DNA of 55,397 bases, taken from Verrucomicrobiota bacterium (GTDB taxonomy: Bacteria > Verrucomicrobiota > Verrucomicrobiia > Opitutales > Opitutaceae). A model generated the notes under the pieces. It made no database searches. It had not been told where the DNA came from and worked only from the letters and a program-made list of their open reading frames with translations. How positions within the stretch are numbered: the stretch's first letter is position 1; every line of letters starts with the position of its first letter. Shown here one piece after another: positions 1 through 7,553 of the stretch. Location: the NCBI GenBank assembly GCA_023386835.1, contig JAEWIY010000078.1, forward strand, positions 1 to 55,397, in the 5' to 3' direction. A program made the translations under genes and the position numbers.

Positions 1-225
1 CCCAAGTACAACGTGAACGTCAACGGCAACGGGCACTGGAGCGGTTCGGTCGTGGCCAAGTACATCAGCTTGGGCGGTTCTTTCCACTACGATGAGCGCG
101 TGGACGCCCTCAACCCCGGCACGCCGATCACGAAGTCCGACACAGCGGTTTTTGCGGTCACCAGCTGGCGCGAATTGTCAGCGCCAAACGGATACTACGC
201 CCGCGATCACCGGGAGCCGTTCTAG
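1..225 (+). CDS. C-terminal end of a protein entering from the left edge
   Basis: The frame is open from base 1 and stops with TAG at 223-225, so only about 74 C-terminal residues are visible. The piece is rich in Gly, Asn and Ser and contains NGNGHWSGSVVAKYI followed by GGSFHYDERVDAL. That pattern resembles the C-terminal repeat domain (DUF7305 type) of PilX-like or pilus-assembly-associated bacterial surface proteins, in which a small-residue beta-helix ends in an HYDE-type motif. The family is a recollection and the fragment is too short to prove it. No membrane segment is visible. The next recognisable coding sequence is a receptor remnant on the other strand. Confidence 0.5.
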   Translation, partial: PKYNVNVNGNGHWSGSVVAKYISLGGSFHYDERVDALNPGTPITKSDTAVFAVTSWRELSAPNGYYARDHREPF

Positions 226-309
226 GGTGGCATCGGCGCGCGGTCGGAATGAGCGGCGTCAACCGCGTGACCGGTCAACCCTGGGGCATCCGATTTCCTC
301 CGCCAACTT

Positions 310-609
310 TCAGAAGCGGTACGTCGCGTACACGCGGATCTGCCGGTCGTTGATGTAGATGTTTTGCGGCAGGGTTTCGGGACGGTAATACGAAAAACGC
401 TCCGTCTGCAGCAGATTGGCCCTCTCGACGGACAACGAGAAATACTCGTTGAACCGGTAGCTGACCGACGCGTCCAGCCAGCCGCACGCCTTCGTGCAGA
501 ACGGAATCGGGCCGACGTTGGCGATGTCCGCCTGGCCGCTCAGGAATTCGTCGCGCCAGCTGTAGGCCACGTCGTGGCGCTGTTTGGCTACGACGGACTG
601 CTCTGGGGA
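310..609 (-). pseudogene. TonB-dependent receptor, C-terminal remnant
   Basis: The last roughly 95 residues read as the end of a TonB-dependent outer-membrane receptor: VAYSWRDEFLSG, then ASVSYRFNEYFSLSVE, a long aromatic strand and a terminal Phe (YATYRF), the usual signal of the last beta-strand. A complete receptor of this class has roughly 700-1,000 residues with an N-terminal plug. Here the frame upstream of about 610 loses all resemblance and is soon blocked by the divergent SDR gene, so plug and most of the barrel are gone. Receptors of this kind import oligosaccharides or siderophores. Its position beside sugar-catabolic genes suggests it once fed that pathway, which is inference. Confidence 0.6.
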
Positions 610-784
610 GTCGACTGGACGGTCTGCACGCTCTCCGTCCCGCCCGGCTCCTGAACCATTGCCCGCTTTAAGCAGCAAGCTGCACAGCTGGTCTTGAGTA
701 AGATCGGCTGGCTGTATCACTTCTCCTCTACGCCCATGACTTACCCCGGCGTGATTAACCTGCCCCTCAGCCCGCCTTCACGCT

Positions 785-1540
785 GTGTTTGATCTCACCG
801 ACAAAAATGCCCTCGTCACCGGTGCCGGCTCTGGAATCGGTCAGGCGATCGCGCACGTCCTCGCCACGGCCGGCGCACGGGTTTGGGTGGTCGACCGCGA
901 TGTCTCCGCTGGGCGGGCGACCGTGAACGGCATCACGCAAGCGGGTGGCACCGCGGATTTCTGCGAAGTTGACGTGGCCGATCCAGCCGCGGTGCTCGCC
1001 CTCGCTGAGCGGTTGCCGCGGCTCGACGTTCTGGTGAACAACGCGGGCATCGGGCACGTCGGCCAACTCCTCCACACAACCGCGGACGACCTCGACCGTC
1101 TCTACGCGGTCAACGTCCGCGGCCCCTTCAACTGCTGCAAGGCCTTCGTGCCGGCGATGCTCGAAGCGGGGCGCGGGAGCGTGATCAATCTCGCCTCGAT
1201 CGGCGGCGTGGTCGCGGTGCGCGACCGGCTGGCCTACACCATCACCAAACACGCCCTGGTCGGTCTGACGCGCGCCCTCGCCCTCGACCACTCGTTTACC
1301 GGCGTTCGCTTCAACGCCATTTGTCCGGGGCGAGTGGAGACGCCCTTTGTTCAGCGCCGCCTGGCCGAGTACCCGGATCCCCAGCAGGCCTACCGGGAAA
1401 TGGCCTCGACCCAGCTGAACGGCCGGATGATCCGCCCGCAGGAAGTCGCCGCGGCCGCCCTGTACCTGGCCAGCGACGAAGCCGAGATGGTTACGGGCAG
1501 CTGCCAGATGATCGACGGCGGCTGGGCCGCCGGCAAATGA
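785..1540 (+). CDS. Short-chain dehydrogenase/reductase (SDR), probably sugar-acid dehydrogenase
   Basis: This 251-aa cytoplasmic protein is a classical SDR. The cofactor motif TGAGSGIG lies near residues 12-19, NNAG near 87-90, the catalytic Ser in NLASIGG and the catalytic pair Tyr/Lys in YTITK (about residues 155-159), followed by the ICPGRVETPF loop. The acidic residue in VVDRD after beta-2 suggests NAD rather than NADP preference. It is followed after 22 bp by a fumarylacetoacetate-hydrolase-family gene. In the non-phosphorylating L-fucose pathway an SDR oxidises 2-keto-3-deoxy-L-fuconate and such a hydrolase splits the diketo acid to pyruvate and lactate, so this is the favoured role, by context only. 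The start is GTG at 785; no Shine-Dalgarno is visible. Confidence 0.85.
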   Translation: MFDLTDKNALVTGAGSGIGQAIAHVLATAGARVWVVDRDVSAGRATVNGITQAGGTADFCEVDVADPAAVLALAERLPRLDVLVNNAGIGHVGQLLHTTADDLDRLYAVNVRGPFNCCKAFVPAMLEAGRGSVINLASIGGVVAVRDRLAYTITKHALVGLTRALALDHSFTGVRFNAICPGRVETPFVQRRLAEYPDPQQAYREMASTQLNGRMIRPQEVAAAALYLASDEAEMVTGSCQMIDGGWAAGK

Positions 1541-1562
1541 GTGTAGTACTTTTTCCCTTACT

Positions 1563-2372
1563 ATGAGAATTGTTCGATACCTCGATACCCAAGGCCACGC
1601 GCACCACGGCCGGCTCGATGCGGATGGCACCATTCGCCGGATCACCGGTGACCTTTACGGCGCCTACCAGGTCAACGCGGAACCGGCCCGCGATGTCGCC
1701 CGCCGCCTTGCGCCGATCGTGCCCACGCAGATCCTCTGCATCGGCCTGAACTACGGTTACCATGCCGACGAAACCGGCGCCCGGCGGCCAGAGCGCCCCA
1801 TCCTGTTCGTCAAGGGTGTAAACTCGGTGCTCGATCCGGAGGCGCCGATCGAGATCCCCACGCACCTGGCCAGCGAGGAGGTCGATTATGAGTGTGAACT
1901 CGCGGTCGTGATCGGCCGCGCCTGCAAGAACGTCTCGCGCGACCGGGCGCTGGACTACGTGCTCGGTTATACCTGCGCCAACGACGTCTCGGCGCGCGAT
2001 CACCAGATCCGCCTCGGCGGCGGCCAGTGGTGCCGCGGAAAATTCTTCGACACGTTTTCTCCTCTCGGACCGTGCCTCGTCACGACTGACGAGATTCCCA
2101 ACCCCAACGCCCTGAAGATCGCGACCATCCTCAACGGCGAGCGCGTGCAGGATTGGACGACAAGCGACATGATCTTCGACGTGCCTGCACTGATCGAGTA
2201 CCTCAGTGGCAGCACCACCCTGCCCGCGGGGACGGTCATTCTGACCGGCACGCCTCACGGGGTCGGCATGGCTGCAAAACCGCCCCGCTGGCTGCGGCCC
2301 GGTGATGTCGTGAGCATCGAGATCGAGAAAATCGGTACGCTCACGAACCCCGTGATTCTGGAGCCGCGTTAA
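1563..2372 (+). CDS. Fumarylacetoacetate hydrolase family protein (2,4-diketo-3-deoxy-acid hydrolase type)
   Basis: This 269-aa protein has the FAH fold. After a roughly 60-residue N-terminal cap it shows CIGLNYGYHADE, the metal-binding pair in DYECELAVVIG, GYTCANDVSARD with the third metal carboxylate, RGKFFDTFSPLGP, and the late TGTPHGVG loop. These are the standard residues holding Mg/Mn and the beta-diketone substrate. Family members hydrolyse C-C bonds of acylpyruvates, fumarylacetoacetate or diketo-deoxy sugar acids. Pairing with the preceding SDR, 22 bp upstream, favours a 2,4-diketo-3-deoxy-L-fuconate (or related) hydrolase yielding pyruvate. A ureidoglycolate lyase or acylpyruvase assignment cannot be excluded from sequence alone. 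Confidence 0.85.
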   Translation: MRIVRYLDTQGHAHHGRLDADGTIRRITGDLYGAYQVNAEPARDVARRLAPIVPTQILCIGLNYGYHADETGARRPERPILFVKGVNSVLDPEAPIEIPTHLASEEVDYECELAVVIGRACKNVSRDRALDYVLGYTCANDVSARDHQIRLGGGQWCRGKFFDTFSPLGPCLVTTDEIPNPNALKIATILNGERVQDWTTSDMIFDVPALIEYLSGSTTLPAGTVILTGTPHGVGMAAKPPRWLRPGDVVSIEIEKIGTLTNPVILEPR

Positions 2373-2383
2373 ATTCCGCCTGC

Positions 2384-3460
2384 ATGATGCCGTTTCGCCT
2401 CCTTGCCCTGCTGCTCCTCGCTTCACCGCTCATGAATGCCAATCCCGCTCCCCGCGCCGGCGCGGTGCCGGCGGAAACGATGGTCCGGATCTACGAAGAG
2501 GTGAAGACGCCGTACAAATACGGCATCGTGTTGCGGGGCGAGGAAGGCGAGATGGTCGATTGCCCCAACATCTTTCGCCACGGCGACCGCTGGTACATGA
2601 TGTATGTGGCGATCAAGGACAAGGTCGGCTATCAAACCTACCTCGCCCGGAGCGACGACCTGCTGCAGTGGGAGAAACTCGGGCGCATCCTCGAGTTCCC
2701 CAAGGAAGGCTGGGACGCCTGGCAGGTCGACGGCGGTATTGCGCTCTACGATACACGCTGGGAAGGCGGCACCCATGCCCTGTCCACTCACGACGGCCGT
2801 TACTGGCTGAGCTACATCGGCGGCGCCAGGCAGGGTTACGAACCGGACCCGTTGGCCATCGGCATGGCGTGGACCGATGATCCTACCACCATCAAACCCT
2901 GGAGCCGGCTGCCCGCCCCGGTGCTCGCGCCAGACGATCCCGACGTCCGGGCGTTCGAACGAACCACACTCTACAAGAGCGGCATCATCCACGACCCGGC
3001 CGAAACCCTCGGTTGGCCGTTCGTGATGTTCTACAACGGGAAGAGCCCGCCCGATGGTCGTGAAGCCATCGGCATGGCGGTGTCACGCAATCTGCGGGAG
3101 TGGACGCGTTATGGCGACAAGCCGGTGGTGGAAAACGTGGGCGAGTCGCGGTGGGCGATTAGCGGAGATCCACAGATCACGCGCATCGGCGACCTTTGGG
3201 TGATGTTCTACTTCGGCGCCTTCTGGAAGCCGAACGCCTTCGACACCTTCGCCTGCTCGTACGATCTGGTGAACTGGACCAAGTGGGAGGGCCCGCACCT
3301 GATCGAGCCCAGTGAACCGTGGGACCAGCAGTTTGCGCATAAGCCCTGGCTGCTCACACACGACGGAGATGTGTATCACTTCTACTGTGCTGTGGGCGAC
3401 CAGGGGCGCGTCATCGCCGTCGCAACCTCTCGGGATCTCCGCGAACCAGACCCACGCTAA
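2384..3460 (+). CDS. Secreted beta-propeller glycosidase (GH43/GH117/GH130-like)
   Basis: This 358-aa protein starts 11 bp after the hydrolase gene. Residues 1-20 form a signal peptide (hydrophobic LLALLLLASPL, then Asn/Ala). The rest shows the repeating blades of a five-bladed propeller glycosidase: CPNIFRHGDRWYMMYVA, YLARSDDLLQWEKLG, FVMFYNGKSPPDGREAIG, GDPQITRIGDLWVMFYFG and CSYDLVNWTKW. The recurring 'SxDLxxW' and 'D/PxxxxxxxWxMFY' patterns are typical of clans holding GH43, GH117 and GH130-like enzymes. The catalytic acids cannot be assigned with certainty, and the exact GH family is open. In context it would release the sugar that the SDR and hydrolase degrade. The alternative start Met2 (2387) is equally possible. 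Confidence 0.75.
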   Translation: MMPFRLLALLLLASPLMNANPAPRAGAVPAETMVRIYEEVKTPYKYGIVLRGEEGEMVDCPNIFRHGDRWYMMYVAIKDKVGYQTYLARSDDLLQWEKLGRILEFPKEGWDAWQVDGGIALYDTRWEGGTHALSTHDGRYWLSYIGGARQGYEPDPLAIGMAWTDDPTTIKPWSRLPAPVLAPDDPDVRAFERTTLYKSGIIHDPAETLGWPFVMFYNGKSPPDGREAIGMAVSRNLREWTRYGDKPVVENVGESRWAISGDPQITRIGDLWVMFYFGAFWKPNAFDTFACSYDLVNWTKWEGPHLIEPSEPWDQQFAHKPWLLTHDGDVYHFYCAVGDQGRVIAVATSRDLREPDPR

Positions 3461-3497
3461 TCCAAAGACTCAACGGTTCTTACACCGTAAAAGCAAT

Positions 3498-3572
<75 letters not shown>

Positions 3573-3615
3573 AAGCGCTTTGGAGCGCGGAGAAAACGAA
3601 GCCTCCGCAGTGAAG

Positions 3616-5199
3616 TCAAGTATCGGTTCCGATCTCCGGCGACCACGGTTTGGGCTCTTGCCAAGCCGTCACATTCACCCGAGCGCCGGCCGGGGCGGCC
3701 AGTTGGCAAAGCACTTGATGCAGGCCTTCCGCTTCCTGCACCAACGATGGCGGCAGGGCGGCGACATCGACGGCGTGTTCGCGCGGCGGATGCAGCGTCT
3801 CCGCCTGCCGAACAAACCCGGCTGGATCTGCAAGGTCGAGAAACCCCGCCAACTCCGCCAAGCCTTGCCGTGGTTCCTGGCAGAGCCGATGGAAACGGAC
3901 AAAACGCACCCGATCGCCAGCCGACAGCGTCGCAACATCCCGGTAAGCCGCGATCCAGTAGCGCAACCAGAACTCGAGCTGCCGGGGATCCGCGCCCGGT
4001 CCGTCCTGAGGGCGCCAGCCACCGAAGTCGATCGGCCTCAGGTTGGCGCCGAAATCGAAGTGCCCCACCCCGGCCATGTACAATCGCGCAAACGGATCCT
4101 CGGCGTGAATTCGCAGGAAGTTGAGATGCTGTTGGAGCAGCGATGCCGCATGCTGCAGCGGCGGGCGGAACGGAATCAGGAAACGTGCCGAAGGAAACGC
4201 CTGCGCCAGCCACCGCACCCGGCCGAGGTTGGCATTGTTCTTCGAGATGTAACGCCGCTCGAACGCGGCGGAATAAGCGGAACGACCCGCGCGGCGCTGC
4301 AACGCCGCCAGCTTACGCATGTGCTGGCGGAAGAACGGCTCAAAGCCCGCCTGCGCCTCCTCGGGCGGCCACGGGATCACCCGATCCTCCGCGTAGTGCT
4401 CCGGCCAGTACTCAAGCCACAACATCTCCTCCAGCGCCTCCGGGCTGTCGGCGCTGACCAGCAGCCCGTCGCCGTGTGCCCGCTCCTGCGGGACATCGGC
4501 TGCGCGAAAGCGGCGGGTGAACGCGTCCCACCACAGCGGCGTGAAGAGAAACGGCATCTGCCGGTACGTGTGCGTGACAAACTCCGGCTGCGTCGCACAG
4601 AGGTTGAGCAACACGGTGGTCCCGGCCCGTGGTAGGGCCGTGATAAAGACGGGCCTTGCCACCTTCACCGCCGCGATCCGCCGGCGAAACATGCGGTCCT
4701 CCAGCCGTGAACACGCCACCTGCACGGGCGCGCTCGCAAAGGCAAACGCGTGCACCCAACGATCGACCGCTGAATACCGATTCTCGAAAACGCCGGGCCC
4801 GACCTGCTGCGCTCGCGCCCTCCCCCGGCGCCACCAGATGAACAAAACCACGACGGTGAGCACGATCATGCCCCATAGGAACGGAGCGGAAAGCGTCACC
4901 CGCAGGACTCCGTCGTAGTTCCAAAAACCACTTCGCCCAACGAGCCAGATCAACGCCAGAGGCAGCAGCACCGCGGCCGCACCCAGCACGACGAGCAAAC
5001 CGAACAACTTGAACAGTTGGAGCGCGCCCGCTTGCAGCCGATCTTCTTTCGCCTCCTCCGACAGGGCGCGGTCAGCCATGACCCAGAGCGAGTGCTCCGT
5101 CACCCCGAGCACCTGCCGACTGCGGGCGACGACCCCGAAGAGTTGACAGCCGGCGATGATGCCGGCCACGAGCAGCAGTGCGCCGAGCCACTCCATCAA
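3616..5199 (-). CDS. Membrane-anchored sulfotransferase
   Basis: This 527-aa protein begins with a membrane segment (about residues 4-26), has two further hydrophobic segments near 65-90 and 105-122, and then a soluble sulfotransferase domain. The PAPS 5'-phosphosulfate loop is visible as FITALPRAGTTVLLN. A later RFLIPFRPPLQHAASLLQQH matches the 3'-phosphate-binding helix with its conserved Arg and Ser. The protein should transfer sulfuryl groups from PAPS, probably to a saccharide or lipid headgroup at the membrane. Its start overlaps the stop of the next upstream gene (a small membrane protein) by 4 bp, and an arylsulfotransferase-like gene lies beyond, so the three genes are one unit. The substrate is unknown. 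Confidence 0.8.
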   Translation of the reverse strand: MMEWLGALLLVAGIIAGCQLFGVVARSRQVLGVTEHSLWVMADRALSEEAKEDRLQAGALQLFKLFGLLVVLGAAAVLLPLALIWLVGRSGFWNYDGVLRVTLSAPFLWGMIVLTVVVLFIWWRRGRARAQQVGPGVFENRYSAVDRWVHAFAFASAPVQVACSRLEDRMFRRRIAAVKVARPVFITALPRAGTTVLLNLCATQPEFVTHTYRQMPFLFTPLWWDAFTRRFRAADVPQERAHGDGLLVSADSPEALEEMLWLEYWPEHYAEDRVIPWPPEEAQAGFEPFFRQHMRKLAALQRRAGRSAYSAAFERRYISKNNANLGRVRWLAQAFPSARFLIPFRPPLQHAASLLQQHLNFLRIHAEDPFARLYMAGVGHFDFGANLRPIDFGGWRPQDGPGADPRQLEFWLRYWIAAYRDVATLSAGDRVRFVRFHRLCQEPRQGLAELAGFLDLADPAGFVRQAETLHPPREHAVDVAALPPSLVQEAEGLHQVLCQLAAPAGARVNVTAWQEPKPWSPEIGTDT

Positions 5200-5429
5200 T
5201 GAACCTGTGGCCCGGCACCACCGGCCGCGGTCCGCTCCCGGCGCTTACGTCGCATTCGGCGCAGCGGATACCAGACGAAACCAACGAAGGCGATCGCCAG
5301 TCCTGCAATCAGCGCCAGCAGCGCACCGAGGGCGGTCAGCCCGCCGCCCGGCCCGATGTAGGCGTAGGCCGGCGCGGTCGCACTCAGCGCAAAGACGCCC
5401 AGAAGGAAGAGTTTCGTCGCGGTGTTCAT
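5196..5429 (-). CDS. Small membrane protein of the sulfotransferase operon
   Basis: This 77-aa protein has a signal-like first helix (residues 5-23, ending APAYA), then YIGPGGGLTALGALLAL, a second hydrophobic segment to about residue 54 and a strongly basic tail (RRMRRKRRERTAAGG). The YIGPGaG pattern after a cleaved signal is a recurring arrangement in short bacterial membrane proteins of unknown function. Its stop overlaps the sulfotransferase start, and its start lies 10 bp after the stop of the arylsulfotransferase-like gene, so it is almost certainly co-translated with both. The role is unknown; a membrane partner or scaffold of the sulfotransferase is a guess. Confidence 0.7.
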   Translation of the reverse strand: MNTATKLFLLGVFALSATAPAYAYIGPGGGLTALGALLALIAGLAIAFVGFVWYPLRRMRRKRRERTAAGGAGPQVH

Positions 5430-5439
5430 GGCTGATGTT

Positions 5440-6804
5440 TCAGATTTTCTCCGCCGGAACGCGCCCGGGCGCGTCGGTCCCGGGCTGCTGGCACGCGGCT
5501 TTTCGTTCCCCAAAAAACGTGGCGGTGACCGTTTCCGGCAGCCGTATGCCCTCCGACACCGCGCCGGCCAATCCGTTGCCCAAGACATTGACGAATTCCC
5601 AAACAAGCCGGCCCTGCGAATCGAGCTCGAGCACTCGTCCGCGCGTTGATTCGACCACGAGCAAGTTGCCATTGGGCAACCACTGGTGTTTGCCCATGAT
5701 GTCCGTGAAGAACGGTTGCTCGGCCGTGCCGACGTACGCGATACGCACCTCGTTTTTCGCGGCATTCTTCAGGACAATTCGGCTCTGAACCCCCTGATGA
5801 CGGTGGCCGATGTGGTTGTTGTCGAAAACGGAGATGGTGTCGCCATCGATGAAGTCGGGATCGTGCTGCCGAACGAAACCGCCGACACTGACGTGGCGCA
5901 CGCGACGCTGAGCCAAATCGAACACCACCACGGCGTTGGTGCGTCGCAGTGAAACCATGACATCGCCCGGCTGGAACAACCCTGGCTTCAACGTCGACGG
6001 AAACACTTCAACGTCGTTCACGTGCAAGGTGTCGCCGCCCGTTTCGACGGTATTGTCGTGCCAGGTCGACATGTACAGCAGCGACATCATCTCGTTCTCG
6101 CGCAACAGGTCGAACAGGGACACATCCTGCAGCACTTTCCCGTCCGGGGAGATTTCGCAGATTGTGTATTCTTCGAACGGCGGATGATAGCTCGGGTAAT
6201 TGGGATTGGGTTCCTTCCGCGTCAGCCGGTTGCTCGTCCAGATGTGGCCGCGTTCGTCGACGTGCAACGAGTGATGCGTGCGCTCGGGCAGCCGCCACTG
6301 CACATGGCCGCAGGCATCGAGCCGGATCATTCCGCACGCGTCGTGCTGCAGGAGCACGCCGCCGTCGTCCATCAACCACACCCCATGCACGATCGCGCCA
6401 GGCAACGTCTTTGGGCGGATGTCGTCGGCGAGGTGACTCGCGTCCGGCCACAGGTCGAACCAGTCTACCCGCCACTGGTTCAGGATCTCGCCGTCCGCGG
6501 CCAGAACCTGGATGAACTGATGGTTATCGGCCCCGACGTACGCCACCAGCGTCGCGCCCGGCGCCGCGCTCTCCGGGTGGTGCCGTGTCACGCGCTCGGT
6601 TGCAGTCGTGTCGAAGTAATACCATTCACGGTCGCCCCGCCAACGGGCCTTCAGTTCGCGGTAAGCTTGTTCGGCGTCGCTGATGATCGGGTGCGGCCAC
6701 CACGCGTGCCGATGCACAAGATACCCCAAGGCAAACACGCCGAGAAAGATCGAGGCATAGAACGCCACCCGGGCAGCGCGGTCAGCTACAGTCGAGTTGG
6801 ACAT
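5440..6804 (-). CDS. Membrane-anchored arylsulfotransferase (ASST)-family protein
   Basis: This 454-aa protein (start ATG 6804) has an N-terminal anchor (about residues 9-28), then a periplasmic beta-propeller. Typical repeated strands are visible: GEILNQWRVD, HHSLHVDERGHIWTSN, ISPDGKVLQDVSL, HQWLPNGNLLVVES and GRVLELDSQGRLVWEF. HVNDVEVFP and FDNNHIGH match the His-bearing loops of the arylsulfotransferase family (PF05935/PF14269 type). Family enzymes move sulfate between phenolic compounds without PAPS, but many homologues have no shown activity. The gene heads a unit with a small membrane protein and a PAPS-type sulfotransferase. A longer reading from 6960 adds low-complexity residues and no membrane signal, so 6804 is preferred. 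Confidence 0.75.
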   Translation of the reverse strand: MSNSTVADRAARVAFYASIFLGVFALGYLVHRHAWWPHPIISDAEQAYRELKARWRGDREWYYFDTTATERVTRHHPESAAPGATLVAYVGADNHQFIQVLAADGEILNQWRVDWFDLWPDASHLADDIRPKTLPGAIVHGVWLMDDGGVLLQHDACGMIRLDACGHVQWRLPERTHHSLHVDERGHIWTSNRLTRKEPNPNYPSYHPPFEEYTICEISPDGKVLQDVSLFDLLRENEMMSLLYMSTWHDNTVETGGDTLHVNDVEVFPSTLKPGLFQPGDVMVSLRRTNAVVVFDLAQRRVRHVSVGGFVRQHDPDFIDGDTISVFDNNHIGHRHQGVQSRIVLKNAAKNEVRIAYVGTAEQPFFTDIMGKHQWLPNGNLLVVESTRGRVLELDSQGRLVWEFVNVLGNGLAGAVSEGIRLPETVTATFFGERKAACQQPGTDAPGRVPAEKI

Positions 6805-6881
6805 GTCGTTCCGGGAAAGCAGTTCGCGTCGGACCCGCCTCCCTTGCGGACGTTCCCTGCCTTCGGGCTCGGGCCAGCACC

Positions 6882-7553
6882 CTACTCTGGCGGCTCGAAA
6901 AACAGCTGCAACCGAGGCTGCAGAAGGCCCGCGCGGTGGGGCGCCCAGAGAATGATCCACGCGCGCGAATCCGGCTCGGTTTCGATCTCAAACTGGGTGA
7001 CGCGCCGCCATATTCCAGCCATCGGCACTGCCGCACGGAGGAGCGAACGCCGACTGGCTGTCAACCGACCGGGAGCGCCGTCCGGCAGGTCCACGGTCGG
7101 TCCTCCCAGATCCACGCGAATCGCCTGTCCCGTTAAGTTGAGCAGGCTCACCTCGCCTGCCCGTGGTCGGTTCTCCGCCGAAAAGACATGCGCCTGCCAC
7201 AGGTCGCCCGCCGGACGTTCCGGGTTGGGTCGCAGGACGATCAACAACGCTCCGGTAGCTTGCGGCGTCAGGAGCACGCGCGCCAACGCCACCTCACCTT
7301 TGGCGTCGCGAAAGAGGAGGAATTCGGTCGGCACCCGCGCCTGCACCAGCTTGGACGGGGCGGATGAAAACAGGGTCAACTGCTCCGGCAAAGCCTGTGG
7401 CTCCGGTCGGAAGTAGACGGCGGGAAGCGCCTCGCCGGTGAGTACACGAAAAGAGATGAGCCGGGTCTCGGGCTGCCCCGGCACCGAGGCCAACAGCAAC
7501 TGCGGCAGCATCCCGGCCGCGAACACGATCAAAGTTCGGAAGAAGACAACCAT
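6882..7553 (-). CDS. Exported protein of unknown function, last gene of the pseudopilin cassette
   Basis: This 223-aa protein starts at ATG 7553, inside the 3' end of the upstream long cassette gene (25-bp overlap), so translation is probably coupled. Residues 1-21 are a signal peptide (VVFFRTLIVFAAGMLPQLLLA). The mature part is rich in beta-strands, with no recognised catalytic motif and no cysteine pair. It resembles no family known to me. Phrases such as LISFRVLTGEALPAVYFRPE and FRDAKGEVALARVLLTP suggest a small beta-sandwich. Its place at the end of the Verru_Chthon pseudopilin operon implies a role with that surface or export apparatus, by association only. Confidence 0.6.
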   Translation of the reverse strand: MVVFFRTLIVFAAGMLPQLLLASVPGQPETRLISFRVLTGEALPAVYFRPEPQALPEQLTLFSSAPSKLVQARVPTEFLLFRDAKGEVALARVLLTPQATGALLIVLRPNPERPAGDLWQAHVFSAENRPRAGEVSLLNLTGQAIRVDLGGPTVDLPDGAPGRLTASRRSLLRAAVPMAGIWRRVTQFEIETEPDSRAWIILWAPHRAGLLQPRLQLFFEPPE

